In this document: piece by piece, positions 46,346 to 58,590 of the stretch
How the letters are laid out: each line of letters opens with the position of its first letter
Position numbering within the stretch: position 1 is the first letter of the stretch
Source: Cynocephalus volans
Taxonomy: Eukaryota > Chordata > Mammalia > Dermoptera > Cynocephalidae
DNA: 64,000 nt
Direction: 5' to 3'
NCBI RefSeq assembly: GCF_027409185.1
Contig: NC_084478.1
Coordinates: 85,109,624 to 85,173,623 of the forward strand
Program-made: the position numbers and the translations under genes
Notes under the pieces: model-generated
Told to the model about the DNA's origin: nothing
The model's database searches: none
The model's input: the letters and a program-made list of their open reading frames with translations, nothing else

Positions 46346-46700
46346 AAAAAAAGAGTACTAGAGAGTAGAATAGTGATTACCAGAGGCAGAGAAAGGGAAA
46401 GGTAGTGGGGGCCGGGAAAATGTTGGTAGACTGGTACAAAATTACAGTTAGATAGGAAGAATAAGTTCTGGTGCCCTAGGGTGACAAGAGCTAATAATAT
46501 TGCACTGTGCATTTCAAGACAGCCAGAAAAGAGGAACTTGAATGTTACAACTACAAAGAAATGATAAGTGCTTATGTGATAGACATGCTAACTATTCTGA
46601 TTAGATCATTATACAATGTATGCATGTATTGAAACAACAAACAGTACCCTATAAACATGTACAATGAAAGAATTAAAATTAAAAAATAAATAAATAAAGT
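46346..46700 (+). mobile_element. L1 3' UTR fragment, adjacent copy
   Basis: 'GAATAAGTTCTGGTGCCCTA' to 'TACCCTATAAACATGTACAA' and an (AATA)n tail. Near twin of 37244-37637. Confidence 0.8.
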
Positions 46701-46914
46701 CAAGGAGGGTTTAGCACAGATGAAATTAAGGAAAGATAGGTAATGAGCAGTGTTTACCACTTATACAGAGATCCAAAGGGATCAAAACCTTAAAGATGTA
46801 TAATAGTCATTTGAGTACATGGTTTATCTCCCTTTTTAGACTGTGCTTTCCCTAAAGTCAGAGGCTACATCTTCATTTCTCCATTCCACACAGCAAGTAA
46901 AGAACATTTATTTC

Positions 46915-47105
46915 ACACTTACTGTATACCAGAAACTGTGTAGACACTTTACATATTTATTTCATCTAAAATCCTCCCAACAACCTTAGAAGGTAGATAC
47001 TATTACTCTTCCTATTTAATAAATGATATAACTGAGGTTCAGAGAGTTGGGATGACTTGTCCAAGATCACACCTATAGTGAGTGGTCTAAGTAGAATTTG
47101 AATTG
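46915..47105 (+). repeat. MIR SINE remnant
   Basis: 'CATCTAAAATCCTCCCAACA', then 'ATAACTGAGGTTCAGAGAGT' and 'TTGTCCAAGATCACACC' follow the MIR core to LINE2-like tail order. Confidence 0.75.
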
Positions 47106-47610
47106 GACAGTCAGATGCTAAAGGCTATATTCGTCTACTACACCAAATTACCTGACATAATGTTGGCACTTAATAAATCAATCACATTAGTCACAGCAGA
47201 CTCCCTTCCTGCCATTGTCATCTGCTTCAAAGGATCATATGCATTCAAATTTGGGGCCACTCTTCACATGGCCTCTTGTGGCCATATGCATACATACTGC
47301 TTTCCTGCCCATCTTTCTGCCTCACCACGGATTTCTCTCCAGAGCAGTAGAGGTTTTTGCAGCTTAATGCAGGTCAGCTCCAGGCTCCAGACAATCTTTG
47401 TTGCTATGGTAAAAGACATAGTTTCAAGAACAACAGACAAAAGCCACTGTTTCAAAGAAAAGAGATAATTTTTTATAGAGGTATGACCAAGATTGGCTAT
47501 GATGGCTCCTGGGAGGAATGTCCCAGTCACACCAGCCCAGTGCTAAGGAGGGGGGGTGGGGAAAGCAGGGCTGGCAGTCAGGAGACTTGGACATCCTAGC
47601 CCAGGTTTTG
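47106..47610. other. No recognisable feature
   Basis: About 500 bp. The open frames at 47103-47468 and 47357-47599 overlap in different phases and show no family resemblance. Confidence 0.4.
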
Positions 47611-47745
47611 TCAGTGATGTGTTGTGTGACCTTGGACAGGTCACTGCCCAGTTCTCAATCTCAGTTTTTACCATCTATAAAATAAGTAGCTTGGACAAAT
47701 AAGGTTGCTCTGGGAATGAGCTAACATCTGTAGATATATGACCTA
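47611..47745 (-). repeat. MIR SINE remnant, antisense
   Basis: 'GTGTGACCTTGGACAGGTCA' and 'CAGTTTTTACCATCTATAAA' are the MIR core in reverse. Confidence 0.75.
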
Positions 47746-47811
47746 GAATTAAGAGGGTGCTGGTCAGAGTCACATCCATGGGCAGATACATGCAAGTATA
47801 TGTGCACATGT

Positions 47812-47826
47812 GCGCGCGCGCGTGCA

Positions 47827-47866
<40 letters not shown>
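47812..47866 (+). repeat. (CG)n/(CA)n microsatellite
   Basis: A short GC/CG alternation (47812-47822) followed by about 20 CA units. Both are alternating purine-pyrimidine, so Z-DNA formation is plausible. Confidence 0.95.
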
Positions 47867-47869
<3 letters not shown>

Positions 47870-47870
<1 letters not shown>

Positions 47871-48515
47871 CTTGAACAAGCCCTGTCACTTGTGCAAGCA
47901 CCAGACATACACAGGACACATTTTCACAAAGGCCAAATTTAGTGCTTTCTCTCTGCTTGCCAAGGCTAAGCCATGTGATCATTTTTCTTGTAATCTACAT
48001 CCACTCACAAGAAGAATGTTGTTTTTTATGATGTCACCCAAATTATATTTGTTAAAGTGAGTGAGACTGGAAGCCAGGCTGAGGAGCCTGCTTAGTTGCA
48101 TTATTTCAGTATATTAAGTTATCTTGGGTGCTCAAGTCTGACTGTGATGAGAAGAAAATCTGCCAGTGTTTGGGTTTTATCCACTACCACTGAGGGTGGT
48201 CCCAGTGTTTGCTGAGCAATGAGGTGGATTTTTTTTTTTTAATGTGCACATTCCTCCTATTAAGCTTTCGAGCCTATTTTTCCATTGACCTCACTCCTAG
48301 CAAATGCTCCAGGACTCACCTGGGTCTAGGTCCTCCTGGGTTGATATAATAAACCCAGGGGCTGGTCCCCATTCCCTCAAGATTCCCAGCTCCTCACCCT
48401 TTAAAAGACAAGTGAAAAATACAAATACTTTAGTGCCATTCATGGAACTTTATTTCCCACTGGATAGCTGGTTTCCTGCACACACATAGAAGAACAGCAT
48501 GTGCAGTGGTAAGGG
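47870..48515. other. No recognisable feature
   Basis: About 650 bp without a recognised repeat. Confidence 0.4.
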
Positions 48516-48675
48516 CAAACAGTGGGACTTGGGAAGCCTGGCTTCTGGTCCAAATTCTGCCATCATCTATGTGGCCTTGAGTAAGCCTTTTCTACTCTTT
48601 GGGCTTTTAAAATTCATCTTAAAATCACAGGGATGAACTAGTAATCTCTGAAGACCCTTTTGGTCCTAATAATAA
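48516..48675 (-). repeat. MIR SINE remnant, antisense
   Basis: 'GTGGCCTTGAGTAAGCC' and 'CACAGGGATGAACTAGTAAT' follow the MIR pattern in antisense. Strongly diverged. Confidence 0.6.
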
Positions 48676-51195
48676 TGATTTGCCCACACAAAGTCACCCA
48701 TGTTAGAATGCACTCTCCCAGAACTTAGGGCTATAAGTCTAATTAACATCATCTTCAGTACCTGGGGGTCACACAACCCCAGGGGATACCATTCACATTG
48801 TGGGGGATACCACTCACCTGAGGCCCTAAGACCATCTGACACCATGTTTAAGGGAACCTGACAAAGGCTTTTTGAGCATGATGCCAATCATGGCATATAT
48901 ATGTCTTGAGCTATGCATGACGGTTGAAAGCCTGTTCCCCCACTAACCCTTGGTACAGGAGCCCCCTCCATCAAAACCTCAGGTTCCCTCTTCACTGAGA
49001 AGGCATAGATTGCTAGATATCTCTCTTAGTCCCATTCACAAAATCTTAGGGGTCTATGGAGAGTGCCGTCTCTGTCCAAAGGAAGGAGAGCTTGCATTAC
49101 ATAAAAGGAACAAAGAGATTCAATTTGGTTGAAAATAGAGCATCTGAAAGGAGCATATTGGACTGAATAAGATCAGCAGGCCTTTTTGCTCCCTGAGTAG
49201 CATCTTGAGCAGCACAAAAGCCCAAGTGCCTAGGGGAGAAGAAAGCCACAGAAAGGTAAGATTAGGATACTTTAAACTAACTGGAAGATTTCACAAATTT
49301 CCTTGGGCCAAACCAAGAGTGTACCACCTATACCCAGCCTAAGTATATAACAGAGGGTCATGAGGTATTTCCCTAAGGGTGTCCTTGGCAAGGGGGAGGA
49401 GGGTGTTATACTCCTCCCAGGGAAATGAGCTGAAGGAGCTCTACTGAGATATCAAATATGACTATAGTAGAGCAGGACCTGTGTGTACATCTACATCTAT
49501 TCTCAACAGCCTCCAGAGAACTAGAACTTCACTACATACACTGCACGTGAACTCTGGCCCTGCTGACCAGACTAACTGGACTCTCCAGACATCTTTCATA
49601 CTCTTGAACATTTTCTCTCGATGGACTTAGTTTCCAAGTATATAAATGAGGGAACTAAAATGCAATCATAGATTTCAAACTGTTTTGTGGAGCCCTAGGG
49701 TTCAGGCTCAAGGGTATGGCTTGAGCACATGGCTCAAGGGCTATCTCAGGGATGAGAAAGCAAGGAGAGGCCAAACGGGCAGAGATGCAGATTCCCCCAC
49801 CCAACATACACTTCAACACAGTAGTTCAGCTTCTATCTGTTTTATATATCAAGCTCCCACAAAAGATTCCATTTGAAAAAAAAATTATTTCAATGTTAAA
49901 AATAGTTCAAAAGCTACTGCCTTACATGTTTGCTAAGTGCCCTACGAGCATTAATGTTCTCTGTGTCTATGAAGAAGGAGTCAGAAATTGAGAAGAATTG
50001 TTTTTTTCTTGGGAGACCAGCACTCTGCTGGGAAGAAGAGTCACTGAAAATCCCAAGAAGTAGCAAATGGCCATCTTTCACTTGCCTATTTAGATAGATC
50101 TGTGGTTGAGCTTTGCCTCCTAGTAGGAACATGAGGTGAAAAAATCTTCTGTGCCTTAATTACTTTCCCGTAGGTGAGATTCCAACTGGAGAAAACTGAT
50201 TTAGCTTGAAAGGAAGCTGGAGGCATCAGTAGAAGGGCCTCCTAGGTCTCAGTTGGAACTCTATTCAAGGAAGCTAAATAGTGAGGTGTCACCCTCATCT
50301 GAACTTTCCAGAGCAATTAATTTGTCTACATTTGTCTAGTTTGTGATTTTAACAAAAGTTTAGATAGAGGGAGAAACTGTACATTTTAGCACCATCTACT
50401 GGTATTGAATTATCTCTGGAAACCAAATACCAACTACCTACCTTACTTGCAAGTTGGGCATCTTCTGGCACTAGTTAGTAAAGGTCACTTCAGTCATATT
50501 GTCACTTGAATGATTCATTTGTAAAGAGAGTTGTCATCAAAGGAGTGTTCCAAAGGAGCCCAGAACAACTGATCTCCCCCAAAAGATTGGCAGAGAAGGT
50601 GACCACCTGCCTAGTAGAATTTGAGAAGCCACGGAAAGGTATCTCCTATTCCTAAATTCCCCAGTGGTAACCAGTCCTAGTATATTAAGTTCCATTGTCC
50701 TAATTCTGTTATTTTAGATACTAAAGGCTCTTTGGTCTCCCAAAGCACCATGTGAAAGTGTAACTCCTTCTCAAAAGAGACACATTTTAATCTGTTAGCA
50801 GTTTACACTTGTTGAGGAATTGATAGGAGACTCATTAGTAATCACCTTCAAGAGAGCTATTAAGAGGATTAGCTACAGACAGCCCCAGTTTACACCTTTT
50901 TTCCTGGTACTATTATTAATAACACCCCCATCTACTCTCAAACATGTCCCAGTTTGGGAGATAAATTACATGGTCACTTTAGCCATGACATTTGATATCA
51001 CATTATACATTTGGATTTTCCAAGCCCAACATTCCCAAGGCTGATTAGTTTTTTCTAGGCATTATGCCCACAATTCAGAAGGCTCCCACTAAGTGTACAC
51101 TGATGCCCAGTATGGCTTTATAAGCAAACTTTTAGGCATGTGAGAGTTGGTGGATATAACTTAGAACAGATAATATTTGTGGTATAATATTTGTT
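48676..51195. other. Repeat-poor stretch, no recognisable gene
   Basis: About 2.5 kb, the longest stretch without L1 or LTR text. I see no splice-bounded ORF, no RNA gene and no family resemblance in the short frames. It is the best candidate here for single-copy or regulatory DNA, but nothing positive supports that. Confidence 0.4.
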
Positions 51196-51944
51196 AAATT
51201 GAAAAGTTTAATGAAACCACTTTGAGATATCATCTCACCTCAGTTAGACTGGCTACTACCAAAAAGATAGAGAATAACAAATGCTGATGAGGATGTAGAG
51301 AAAGGGGAACCCTTCTGTACTGTTGGTGGGGCTTTAAATTAGCACAGCCATTATGGAGAACAGTATGGAGGTTCCTCAAACGACTACAGATAGAACTTCC
51401 ATATGATCCAGCACTCCCACTACTGGGGATATGATCCAGAGGATTAGAAATCATCATGTCGAAGTGATACCTGCACTCCCATGTTTATTGCAGTGCTATT
51501 TACAATCCCAGGCTATGGAACCAACCTAAATGTCCATCTATGGATGACTGGATAAGGAAAATGTGGTATATATACACAATGGAATACTACTTAGCCATAA
51601 AAAAGAATAAAATTCTGCCATTTGCAGCAACATGGATAAGCCTGGAGAAAATTATGTTAAGTGAAACAACCCAGGTGCAGAAAGAGAAATACCACATGTC
51701 CTCAGTCATAAGTGGGAGCTGAATTAATAAACAATGAAGAGAAAGAGAGAGAGAGAAACAACAATCACAATAATACATTGAACTTTTAGAAAGAAAGAAC
51801 AGAACTGTGGTTTCTAGAAGTGCAAAGGGGGAGGAAGAAAGGGCTAATGAGAAATTGATTAACAGACACAAAGAATGATTATGTATTATAATGATGAATA
51901 AGCTAACTACCCCAATTTGACCATCACATATTGTACACAACTAT
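51196..51944 (+). mobile_element. L1 3' end, left part
   Basis: Late ORF2 from 'CACTTTGAGATATCATCTCA' through the ORF2 end (51540-51722) and 3' UTR to 51944. It is split by an antisense L1 and resumes at 52896. Confidence 0.85.
51931..51944. repeat. Left target-site duplication of the antisense L1
   Basis: 'TTGTACACAACTAT' here is repeated exactly at 52882-52895. Confidence 0.95.
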
Positions 51945-52881
51945 TTTTTTTTTCCAAATTTTATTTTGTCAATATACAATGTGGTTGATTATTGTGGCCC
52001 ATTACCAAAACCTCCCTCCCTCCTCCCTCTCCCCCCTCCCTCCCAACAATATCCTTTCTGTTTGCTTGTCGTATCAACTTCAAGGAACTGTAATTGTTAT
52101 GTCTTCTTCCCTCCCCCCCCCCCCAGTTTTTTTGTGGATTTATTTATTTTTAGCTCCCACAAATAAGTGAGAACATGTGATATTTCTCTTTCTGTGCCTG
52201 ACTTGTTTCAGTTAATATAATTCTCTCTAGGTCCATCCATGTCATTGCAAATGGCAGTATTTCATTCTTTTTTATAGCAGAGTAGTATTCCATTGTGTAG
52301 ATATACCACATTTTCCGTATTCACTCATCTGATGATGGACATTTGGGCTGGTTCCAACTCTTAGCTATTGTAAAGAGTGCTGCGATGAACATTGGGGAAC
52401 ACGTATACCTTCGACTTGATGATTTCCATTCCTCTGGGTATATTTCCAGCAGTGGGATGGCTGGGTCATATGGTAGATCTATCTACAATTGTTTGAGGAC
52501 CTCCATACCATTTTCCATAGAGTCTGCACCATTTTGCAGTCCCGCCAACAATGTATGAGAGTTCCTTTTTCTCCGCAACCTCGCCAGCATTTATCGTTCA
52601 GTCTTTTGGATTTTAACCATCCTAATTGGGGTGAGATGGTATCTCAGTGTGGTTTTGATTTGCATTTCCTGAATGCTGAGTGATGTTGAGAATTTTTTCT
52701 TATGTCTGTTGACCATTCGTATATCTTCCTTTGAGAAATGCCTATTTAGCTCTTTTGCCCATTTTTTAATTGGGTTGCTTGTTTTTTTCTTGTAAAGTTG
52801 TTTCAGTTCCTTGTATATTCTGGATATTAGTCCTTTGTCAGATGTATGTTTTGCAAATATTTACAGAGTGGGAGAAAATAT
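51945..52881 (-). mobile_element. 5'-truncated L1, antisense, with tiny 5' inversion
   Basis: The A tail appears as a T run at 51945-51955. The G-rich 3' UTR tract appears as C runs (52017-52045 and 52112-52125). Late ORF2 follows to about 52861. The last 20 bp (52862-52881, 'ACAGAGTGGGAGAAAATA') are in the opposite orientation to the rest and come from the adjacent ORF2 position, as expected from twin priming. Perfect 14-bp target-site duplications flank it. Confidence 0.9.
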
Positions 52882-52895
52882 TTGTACACAACTAT

Positions 52896-52959
52896 TGATA
52901 GTCAACTTTGTACCCCACAAATGTGTGTAATCAATTATGTTTCAATAAAAAAAAAAGAG
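52896..52959 (+). mobile_element. L1 3' end, right part with A tail
   Basis: Completes the L1 interrupted at 51944: 'TTTGTACCCCACAAATGTGT' then 'TTTCAATAAAAAAAAAAG'. Confidence 0.85.
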
Positions 52960-53149
52960 ACCGGCAGCCACTGTGCCATGGAACTCTCAGCCCAGTCGAG
53001 TCCCCACTCCCCAGAGGCCTGAGAGCCACCAGCCCCACAGGCCCTGTGGCAGCCATGCTGAATTGGTAGTCCCACCAAATTGGCAGTCCCTGTGGGATCT
53101 GGGCCAGACACCAGGGTGGAATGAGTGGACCATGAAACCCTCTGCCACA
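52960..53149 (+). promoter_or_regulatory. Short L1 5' UTR remnant
   Basis: 190 bp of GC-rich sequence between the preceding L1 A tail and the ORF1 start. It is much shorter than the 870-bp 5' UTR at 9957, so this L1 is 5'-truncated within its 5' UTR. Confidence 0.6.
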
Positions 53150-53202
53150 ATGGCTAAACACCAAAGGAGAGATACCAGAAATATGAAAAACCAAGAAAGT
53201 AC

Positions 53203-53538
53203 TGAGGCATCCGTGCTTACCTGGCAGTGTCCCAACCAGCTGTGGCCATTAGGCACCCATACTTGCCACACTGCACCCAGCTCTGTTATCATACTTACCC
53301 AGCTGCACCTGTGCTCTGCCAGACACTGCTGTAATGGAATTGTCCACCCTCACCCTCTACCCTGCTGTGAAACCTGAAAGAAATGTGCCATAAAAGAAAC
53401 CTCCCTGCTGCATTCAGGGCTCAGCGTTTGTGACAGGAGTCTGCTGAACTGCTGCCGGCATCAGTAAACTCTGCTTCCTGTCTCAAGCCTTAGTGCTTAC
53501 TGCCTCTTCCTGCGAGTTTGCAGTAACACACTGCAATA
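53203..53538 (+). mobile_element. 5' LTR of the class I endogenous provirus
   Basis: About 335 bp, starting 'TGAGGCATCCGTGC', aligned end to end with 58605-58940. It contains a CATAAAAG TATA-like site (about 53389) and a polyadenylation region ('CATCAGTAAACTCTGC', altered from AATAAA). The 4-bp flanks are GTAC on the left and GTAT after the 3' LTR, a target-site duplication with one difference. Confidence 0.85.
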
Positions 53539-53539
53539 T

Positions 53540-53560
53540 TTCTTGGGGAATCATCTGGGA
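53540..53560 (+). other. Primer binding site, tRNA-Pro-like
   Basis: 'TTGGGGAATCATCTGGGAT' directly follows the 5' LTR. It matches 14 of 18 positions of the tRNA-Pro complement as I know it from gammaretroviruses. The differences fit age. Confidence 0.65.
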
Positions 53561-54169
53561 TGGTGGAGATGGTGGTTTTACCACCTCCCTTGTCTCTTGG
53601 TCTCGGCCCCCAGGACACCCGATGACACAGACCACATTCAGGTGCCAATGGAGAGTTTTCCGTGAGTGGGAAAGACCTCACTGGGTGGACCTGGAGGATG
53701 AACCCTGAGCACAATGGAACCCAAAGAGGCACAGGAACCAGAACAGAAGAGCTTCGCCCACTGGACTAGTAAAGGACCCAGGTCCCACTAGGTTCCTACT
53801 CCCATGACAGTAGAAGGGGAACTTGATCAACTCCAAAAGAGGGGAATGTCTTAGTACTCCATTCTATGGAAGAAACCACATTCCCTGGTCAGGTCAGGAT
53901 TTTTGTAATTTTTAGGTGGTGAATGAAAGTGTGTGAGTGTGTGTGGCTGAGATGTACCCTAGATACGAAGTGAGTGCAGACTCCCAATCTGCGGTTCCAT
54001 TGCAACCTCATATGGCTAAGGGTGACTCGCAAGAGAGGTCCTGACGGGGGGTTATACCATCTCACCAAATCCAAGAGGTGCTGAAATGTCACTGTGAGGT
54101 GAGTGGCCAGAGACAGACAAAGCGATTAGAATAGAGTGTCTGTTGTGGCACCAATCAAGGGTGTAAAAC

Positions 54170-55898
54170 ATGGGAGGGAAACCTAGCAAACAAATTCCCC
54201 TTGCATGTATGCTGAGGAATTTTTAAAAGGGCTTTTCTGGTGACTATGGTATCAAACTATATCCTGATAAACTCAGGGCATTCTGTGAGGTGGATTGGCC
54301 ATCTTTCAACGTGAGATGGCCCTCAGAGGGATCCTTTGACCTTTCCCTTATCCATTGAGTCAGGCAAGTTATTACTGGCCAACATGGAAATGACCCTCAG
54401 GGCCACGCTGACGAGTACCCCTGTATTGATTCTTGGGAATACTTAGTTCTTTCTCCACCCTCCTGGTTACAGGTCTGCATGGAAAAACACTGCCAAATTC
54501 TCCTGGCCTGAGAAATGTCAGTCCCAGGTCAGACTCATGCCCAGAGGTGACTGCTACATGCGGCCCCCAAGCCAGCTATTCGGCCCTCAGATCTGGAGGA
54601 TCTGCCACCTCCCTACTTGACTGGGCCAACTGCTCTGCCACCCCCATGGCTCCCATCACTGCCTCCCACTCCAGCGCTGCCTCCAACATCTCCTCCTGGC
54701 TTATCAGAAGGGAACACTTCAGCTCCCAATTCTCAAGAGACCCTACCACCACCTACCCTGACCCTATATGGGCCAAGCTGGACCCAGCCTTCAACCAGGT
54801 CACCATGGGGAACAGCTCTCCAGATGTGACTCCAAGAAACCCAAGGTCCCCTTTACTATGATCAGGATGGACACCTGCAGGGAGGACACCCCACATTCAT
54901 CTATCATCCATTCACAATGACTGACTTTGAATTGGAAACATCATATGCTCACATATGCCAAAAAGTTCCAGGCTATGTTTGATCTGGCCTGGTCCATAAT
55001 CCAGACTCAACAGCCCACCTGGATAGACTGCAGGCAGCTCCTAATGACTCTCTTCAATTCAGAAGAGAGATGCCATATCAGCCAGGTGGCTCTAAAGTGG
55101 CTCCAAGCCCATGCCCCAGCCAGGATATTGAATGCCCAAGTGTATGCCCAGGCCCATTTTCATGATGAGGATCCACACTGAGACCACAACACAGATCAGG
55201 GCCTATGGATGCTGGAACGGTATCAAGAGGCTCTCCTGAGAAACTTAAAGGCAGGAGGGAAAAAACTGACCAATGTGACTAAGATCTCTGAAGTCTTCCA
55301 AAAGCTAGATGAGAGTCCCAGTCAGTTCTATGAAAAGCTCAGCAAGGCATTCCACATTTACATGCCCTTTGATCCTGAACAACCTGAAACCCAGAGGATA
55401 GTTAATGCCACTTTTGTGGAACAAGCACAGGGGGATATCTGCCACAAGCTGCAAAAGCTAGAAGGGTTTGCTGACATGAATATTACCCAACTCCCAGAAA
55501 TTGCAACCAAGATGTTCATCAACCAGCACCTGGAGGCCCACTGCAAGACAGACAAGAAAATAAAGAAGAAAGTGGACCTACTAGCTGCTGCACTGGCCAA
55601 GAAATCAGAACATCCAAAAGGGCCCCAAGGCTGAGGCTGAAAGCCGACCAGAGGGCAGCCACAGGATGCACCCAGTTCCAGACCACCTCTAAGATCCAAC
55701 AAATGTGCCTACTGTCATGAAGATGGTCATTGGAAAACAGACTGTCCCCAACTCCTGGCCACCACTAAAAGCCAATTCCAGCCCCCAAGGAAGAGACAAG
55801 CCTCCCAAGGAGGCCACAATCCAGGCAAACCAGCTACCAAGACACCCCAGCAAGATTTCATCAGCTTAGCTGAACTTGAACAATGTGAAAATGAATAA
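54170..55898 (+). pseudogene. gag: Proviral gag remnant
   Basis: Gag is the virion structural polyprotein. Matrix: ATG at 54170 followed by Gly, giving an N-terminal 'MGGKPSKQ' fit for myristoylation. A PPPY late-domain codon run lies at 54605-54616 in a proline-rich region. Capsid: the segment at 55209-55634 has a major-homology-like 'DESPSQFYEKLSKAF'. Nucleocapsid: a single zinc knuckle, 'CAYCHEDGHWKTDC' (C-x2-C-x4-H-x4-C), at 55704-55745. One knuckle plus PPPY is the gammaretroviral pattern. Gag ends with TAA at 55896. Stops (for example 54224) and frameshifts between matrix and capsid make it dead. Confidence 0.85.
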
Positions 55899-56260
55899 AA
55901 CTGACTAGGCTCCCTTTCCCTGGGCCCCTGGGAACCCTTGGTCCAAATGATGGTAGGGGGCCAACCTATAAACTTCATTGTGGACACTGGAGCCAAACAT
56001 TCAGAGTCACACAACCTCTTGGACCTTTCTCTTAGAGACAAACCACCATAGTCAGAGCCACAGTGAGCCAAGAGAAACACACTTTCTTACTGACCAGAAG
56101 ATGCAACATAGGAAAAAGAGAAGTCAGTCACGAGTTTCTCTACCTGCCTGACTGCCCAATACCCCTACTCAGAAGAGATCTACTGAGTAAGTTACATGCC
56201 CAAATAACTTTCTTGAAGACTGGAGAAATGTCCCTAACTCTGGGAGATTCAGAGGCTTAG
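55899..56260 (+). pseudogene. pro: Proviral protease remnant
   Basis: The aspartic protease is recognised by 'FIVDTGAKHS' at about 55974-56003, the catalytic Asp codon at 55983. It is in the same frame as the gag zinc knuckle, separated only by stop codons, which is the gammaretroviral gag-stop-pro arrangement. In-frame stops at 55902 and 56049 disable it. Confidence 0.8.
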
Positions 56261-57471
56261 ATCCTGTCCCTCACCATTCCCCAGTGGGAAGAATGGCAGT
56301 TGTTCAGCCTAAAGGCCATGACATCAACATTGCTGGAGCTTCCCTTTCAGGTGCCTGGAATCTTGGCTGAAGACAACCCACCAGGTCTGGCTGAGGACAT
56401 TACCCCAGTCCTGGTGGAAATGAAACCAAGGGCAATGCCAGTCTGGTAAAAGAAATATTATATCCTCTGATGGGCTCAACAGGGGATACAAAAACATCTG
56501 GACAGACTCCACAAGCATGGACTTTTAAGGCCACGCCAGTCACCCTGGAACACACCTCTACTACCAGTTCAGAAGCCAGGGACCAATGACTTCCAACTGG
56601 TACAAAACCTCAGGGCAATCAACCAAGCAACTGCCACCCTGCACACTGCTGTTCCTAATCCATACACACTTCTGAGTTTAATCCCTGCTTACGCCGCTTA
56701 CTTCACCTGTCTGGACCTTAAAGATGCCTTCTTCTGCATCAGACTGACTTCCCACAGTCAACCCATTTTTGCTTTCCAATGGAACAGTCCCAAAGGGACT
56801 CAAGGACAATTAACTTGGACTCAGTTGCCTCAGGGATTCAAGAACTTCCCAACCATTTTCGGCACGAGCCTGGCTTCCAACCTACAGACTTTCCCAGTCA
56901 AACAAAGTGGATGTGCTCTGCTCCAATACATCAATGACCTGTTGCTGGCTGGAAGGACCCACCAAAAATATATAAAAGGGACTAAACTCCTCTTCAACCT
57001 GCTTTTGGAAAAGGGATACAAGGTATCTAAAAAAAAAAAAAAAGGCCCAAATATGCCAAGAAAGAGTCAAATATTTGGGGTTCCATATCTCCCAAGGACA
57101 ATGCCAACTGGGACCAGAGCATAAACAGGCTGTCTCTTCCATCCCAACCCCCAACACACAAAAACAAATTCATGAGTTCCTGGGGGCAACAGGCTTCTGC
57201 AGGATCTGGATCCTTAACTTTGCAAAACCCCTATATAAAGCAGCCAAAGCGGTGGGAAAGAACCCATAATCAGGGAAACAGCCCAGCAAAAGGCCTTCAT
57301 GGACATAAAAAGGTCACTTACAAGTGCTCCAGGACTGGGACTGCCTGACTTGGAAAAATCCTTCTTTCTATATGTCCACAAAAGACAGGGTCCTATGGTG
57401 GGAGCTCTAACTCAGCTTCTGGGGTCCTGGCACCACCCGGTGGCATATCATTCAAAACAGCTGGACATAGT
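56261..57471 (+). pseudogene. pol: Proviral reverse transcriptase remnant
   Basis: Reverse transcriptase text spans the fingers ('LLPVQKPGTNDFQLVQNLRA'), the palm motif ('FTCLDLKDAFFCIRL', about 56707-56750) and the active-site region, where the YxDD box reads YIND (56927-56938), so the first catalytic Asp of the pair is lost. The connection region continues to about 57471. Several frameshifts are present, including an A run at 57031-57043. The RNase H domain is missing, cut at the deletion junction. Confidence 0.85.
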
Positions 57472-58236
57472 GGCCTGAGTACTCCTGCAAGAAATCATCC
57501 CACAGTTTGAACTACCTCTAGTCATTGGGTCTGACAATGGACCAGCATTTGTAGCTGAAATTCTTAAACTGATAGCCTGGAATTTAAAAATTACCTGGAA
57601 GCTACACACTGCCTATCGACCCCAAAGTTCAGAAATGGTCAAACACATGAACAGAACTATAAAAACTCATCTCAGAAAATTATGCCAAGAAACCCACCAC
57701 CACTGAACAAAATCCTCCCCATAGTTTTGTTCCAGATCCAATCTACACCCACCAAGTGCACAGGCTTCTCCCCTTTCAAAATCCTGTATGGCAAGCCTCC
57801 CTCTCTCGTCAAGGCTATTCAAGGTGATCTGACAGAGGTCAGACATGTAACTTTGCAACAACTCCTGGCTCTAAGAAAAACCATGCAGGCCATTCACCAG
57901 TGGGCAAGAGAATGGCTCCCACTTAGTCTTCAACCCCCTCTACACCCTTACAAGCCAGGAAGCTCTCTTTGGGTAAAAGAATGGAATGTACATCCCCTCA
58001 AAGCCCTGTGTAGGGGAACTTTTATTGTCTTATTGTCTACCCCAACTGCAGTCAAAGCAGCTGAGGTCACTCCGTGGATACATCACAGCAGACACAAACA
58101 AGCCACAACCTCTTGGGACTGCATTCCTCAAGCCACTTCACCCTGCAAGTTAACTCTCCAGAAAAGAGGACCAAAAACTGCCATGGAGACACTGGATGAC
58201 AACAGCCCTGCTCTAGTCACTCCAAGGGCTGACTAG
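57472..58236 (+). pseudogene. pol: Proviral integrase remnant, N-terminally deleted
   Basis: Begins inside the catalytic core. 'VIGSDNGPAF' holds the second catalytic Asp (codon 57533-57535). Thirty-five residues later the expected Glu position is Lys (57641-57643), so the DD35E triad is broken. The zinc-binding domain and first Asp are absent. The C-terminal domain follows at 57682-58236 ('GFSPFKILYGKPPS', 'VTPWIHHSRHK'). The reverse-transcriptase connection region is joined directly to this piece, so about 1 kb or more has been lost. Confidence 0.85.
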
Positions 58237-58590
58237 TTCACGCATAGTAGAAGCCTGAGGATCGTCAGACAAGAAATTAAAAAACTAACTCATGTCCCAG
58301 TACAAAAGTGGTCAGGATAGAACCCAAAAGGCCTCTTCAGAGGCTGGTTTAACATGTTCAGAGGGCTCAAAACCCTTATTATTATGGGTCTTTTCTTAAT
58401 GGGCACCTATCTCATCCTCCCTTGCTTGCTGCTTCTGGTAATACACACAGTCACATCCTCCCTGGAGGCCATAGTAGAACAAAAAAAAAACATAGCCAAA
58501 ATGTTCTCACTATGACAATACCAGCCCATAGACCAAAAGCCAGCTAAAGGTGATGCTGTTTGACCAGGCCATCTAAGGCCTTGGTCATGC
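58237..58590 (+). pseudogene. env: Proviral env remnant, transmembrane-subunit tail only
   Basis: Only the end of Env remains. At 58326-58480 the frame shows a membrane-proximal segment and a hydrophobic span ('TLIIMGLFLMGTYLILPCLL') followed by a cytoplasmic-tail-like stretch. No surface subunit, fusion peptide or CX6CC region can be found. Stops at 58317 and 58513 are present. Most of env was lost by an internal deletion. Confidence 0.75.

Noticed and set aside
47812..47866. Regulatory Z-DNA element
   Set aside because: The CG/CA alternation could form Z-DNA, but nothing nearby (gene or promoter) gives it a role.
54433..54861. 142-codon frame rich in Ser/Thr
   Set aside because: It is a shifted reading of the gag proline-rich region. 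The true gag phase has the PPPY codons at 54605-54616.
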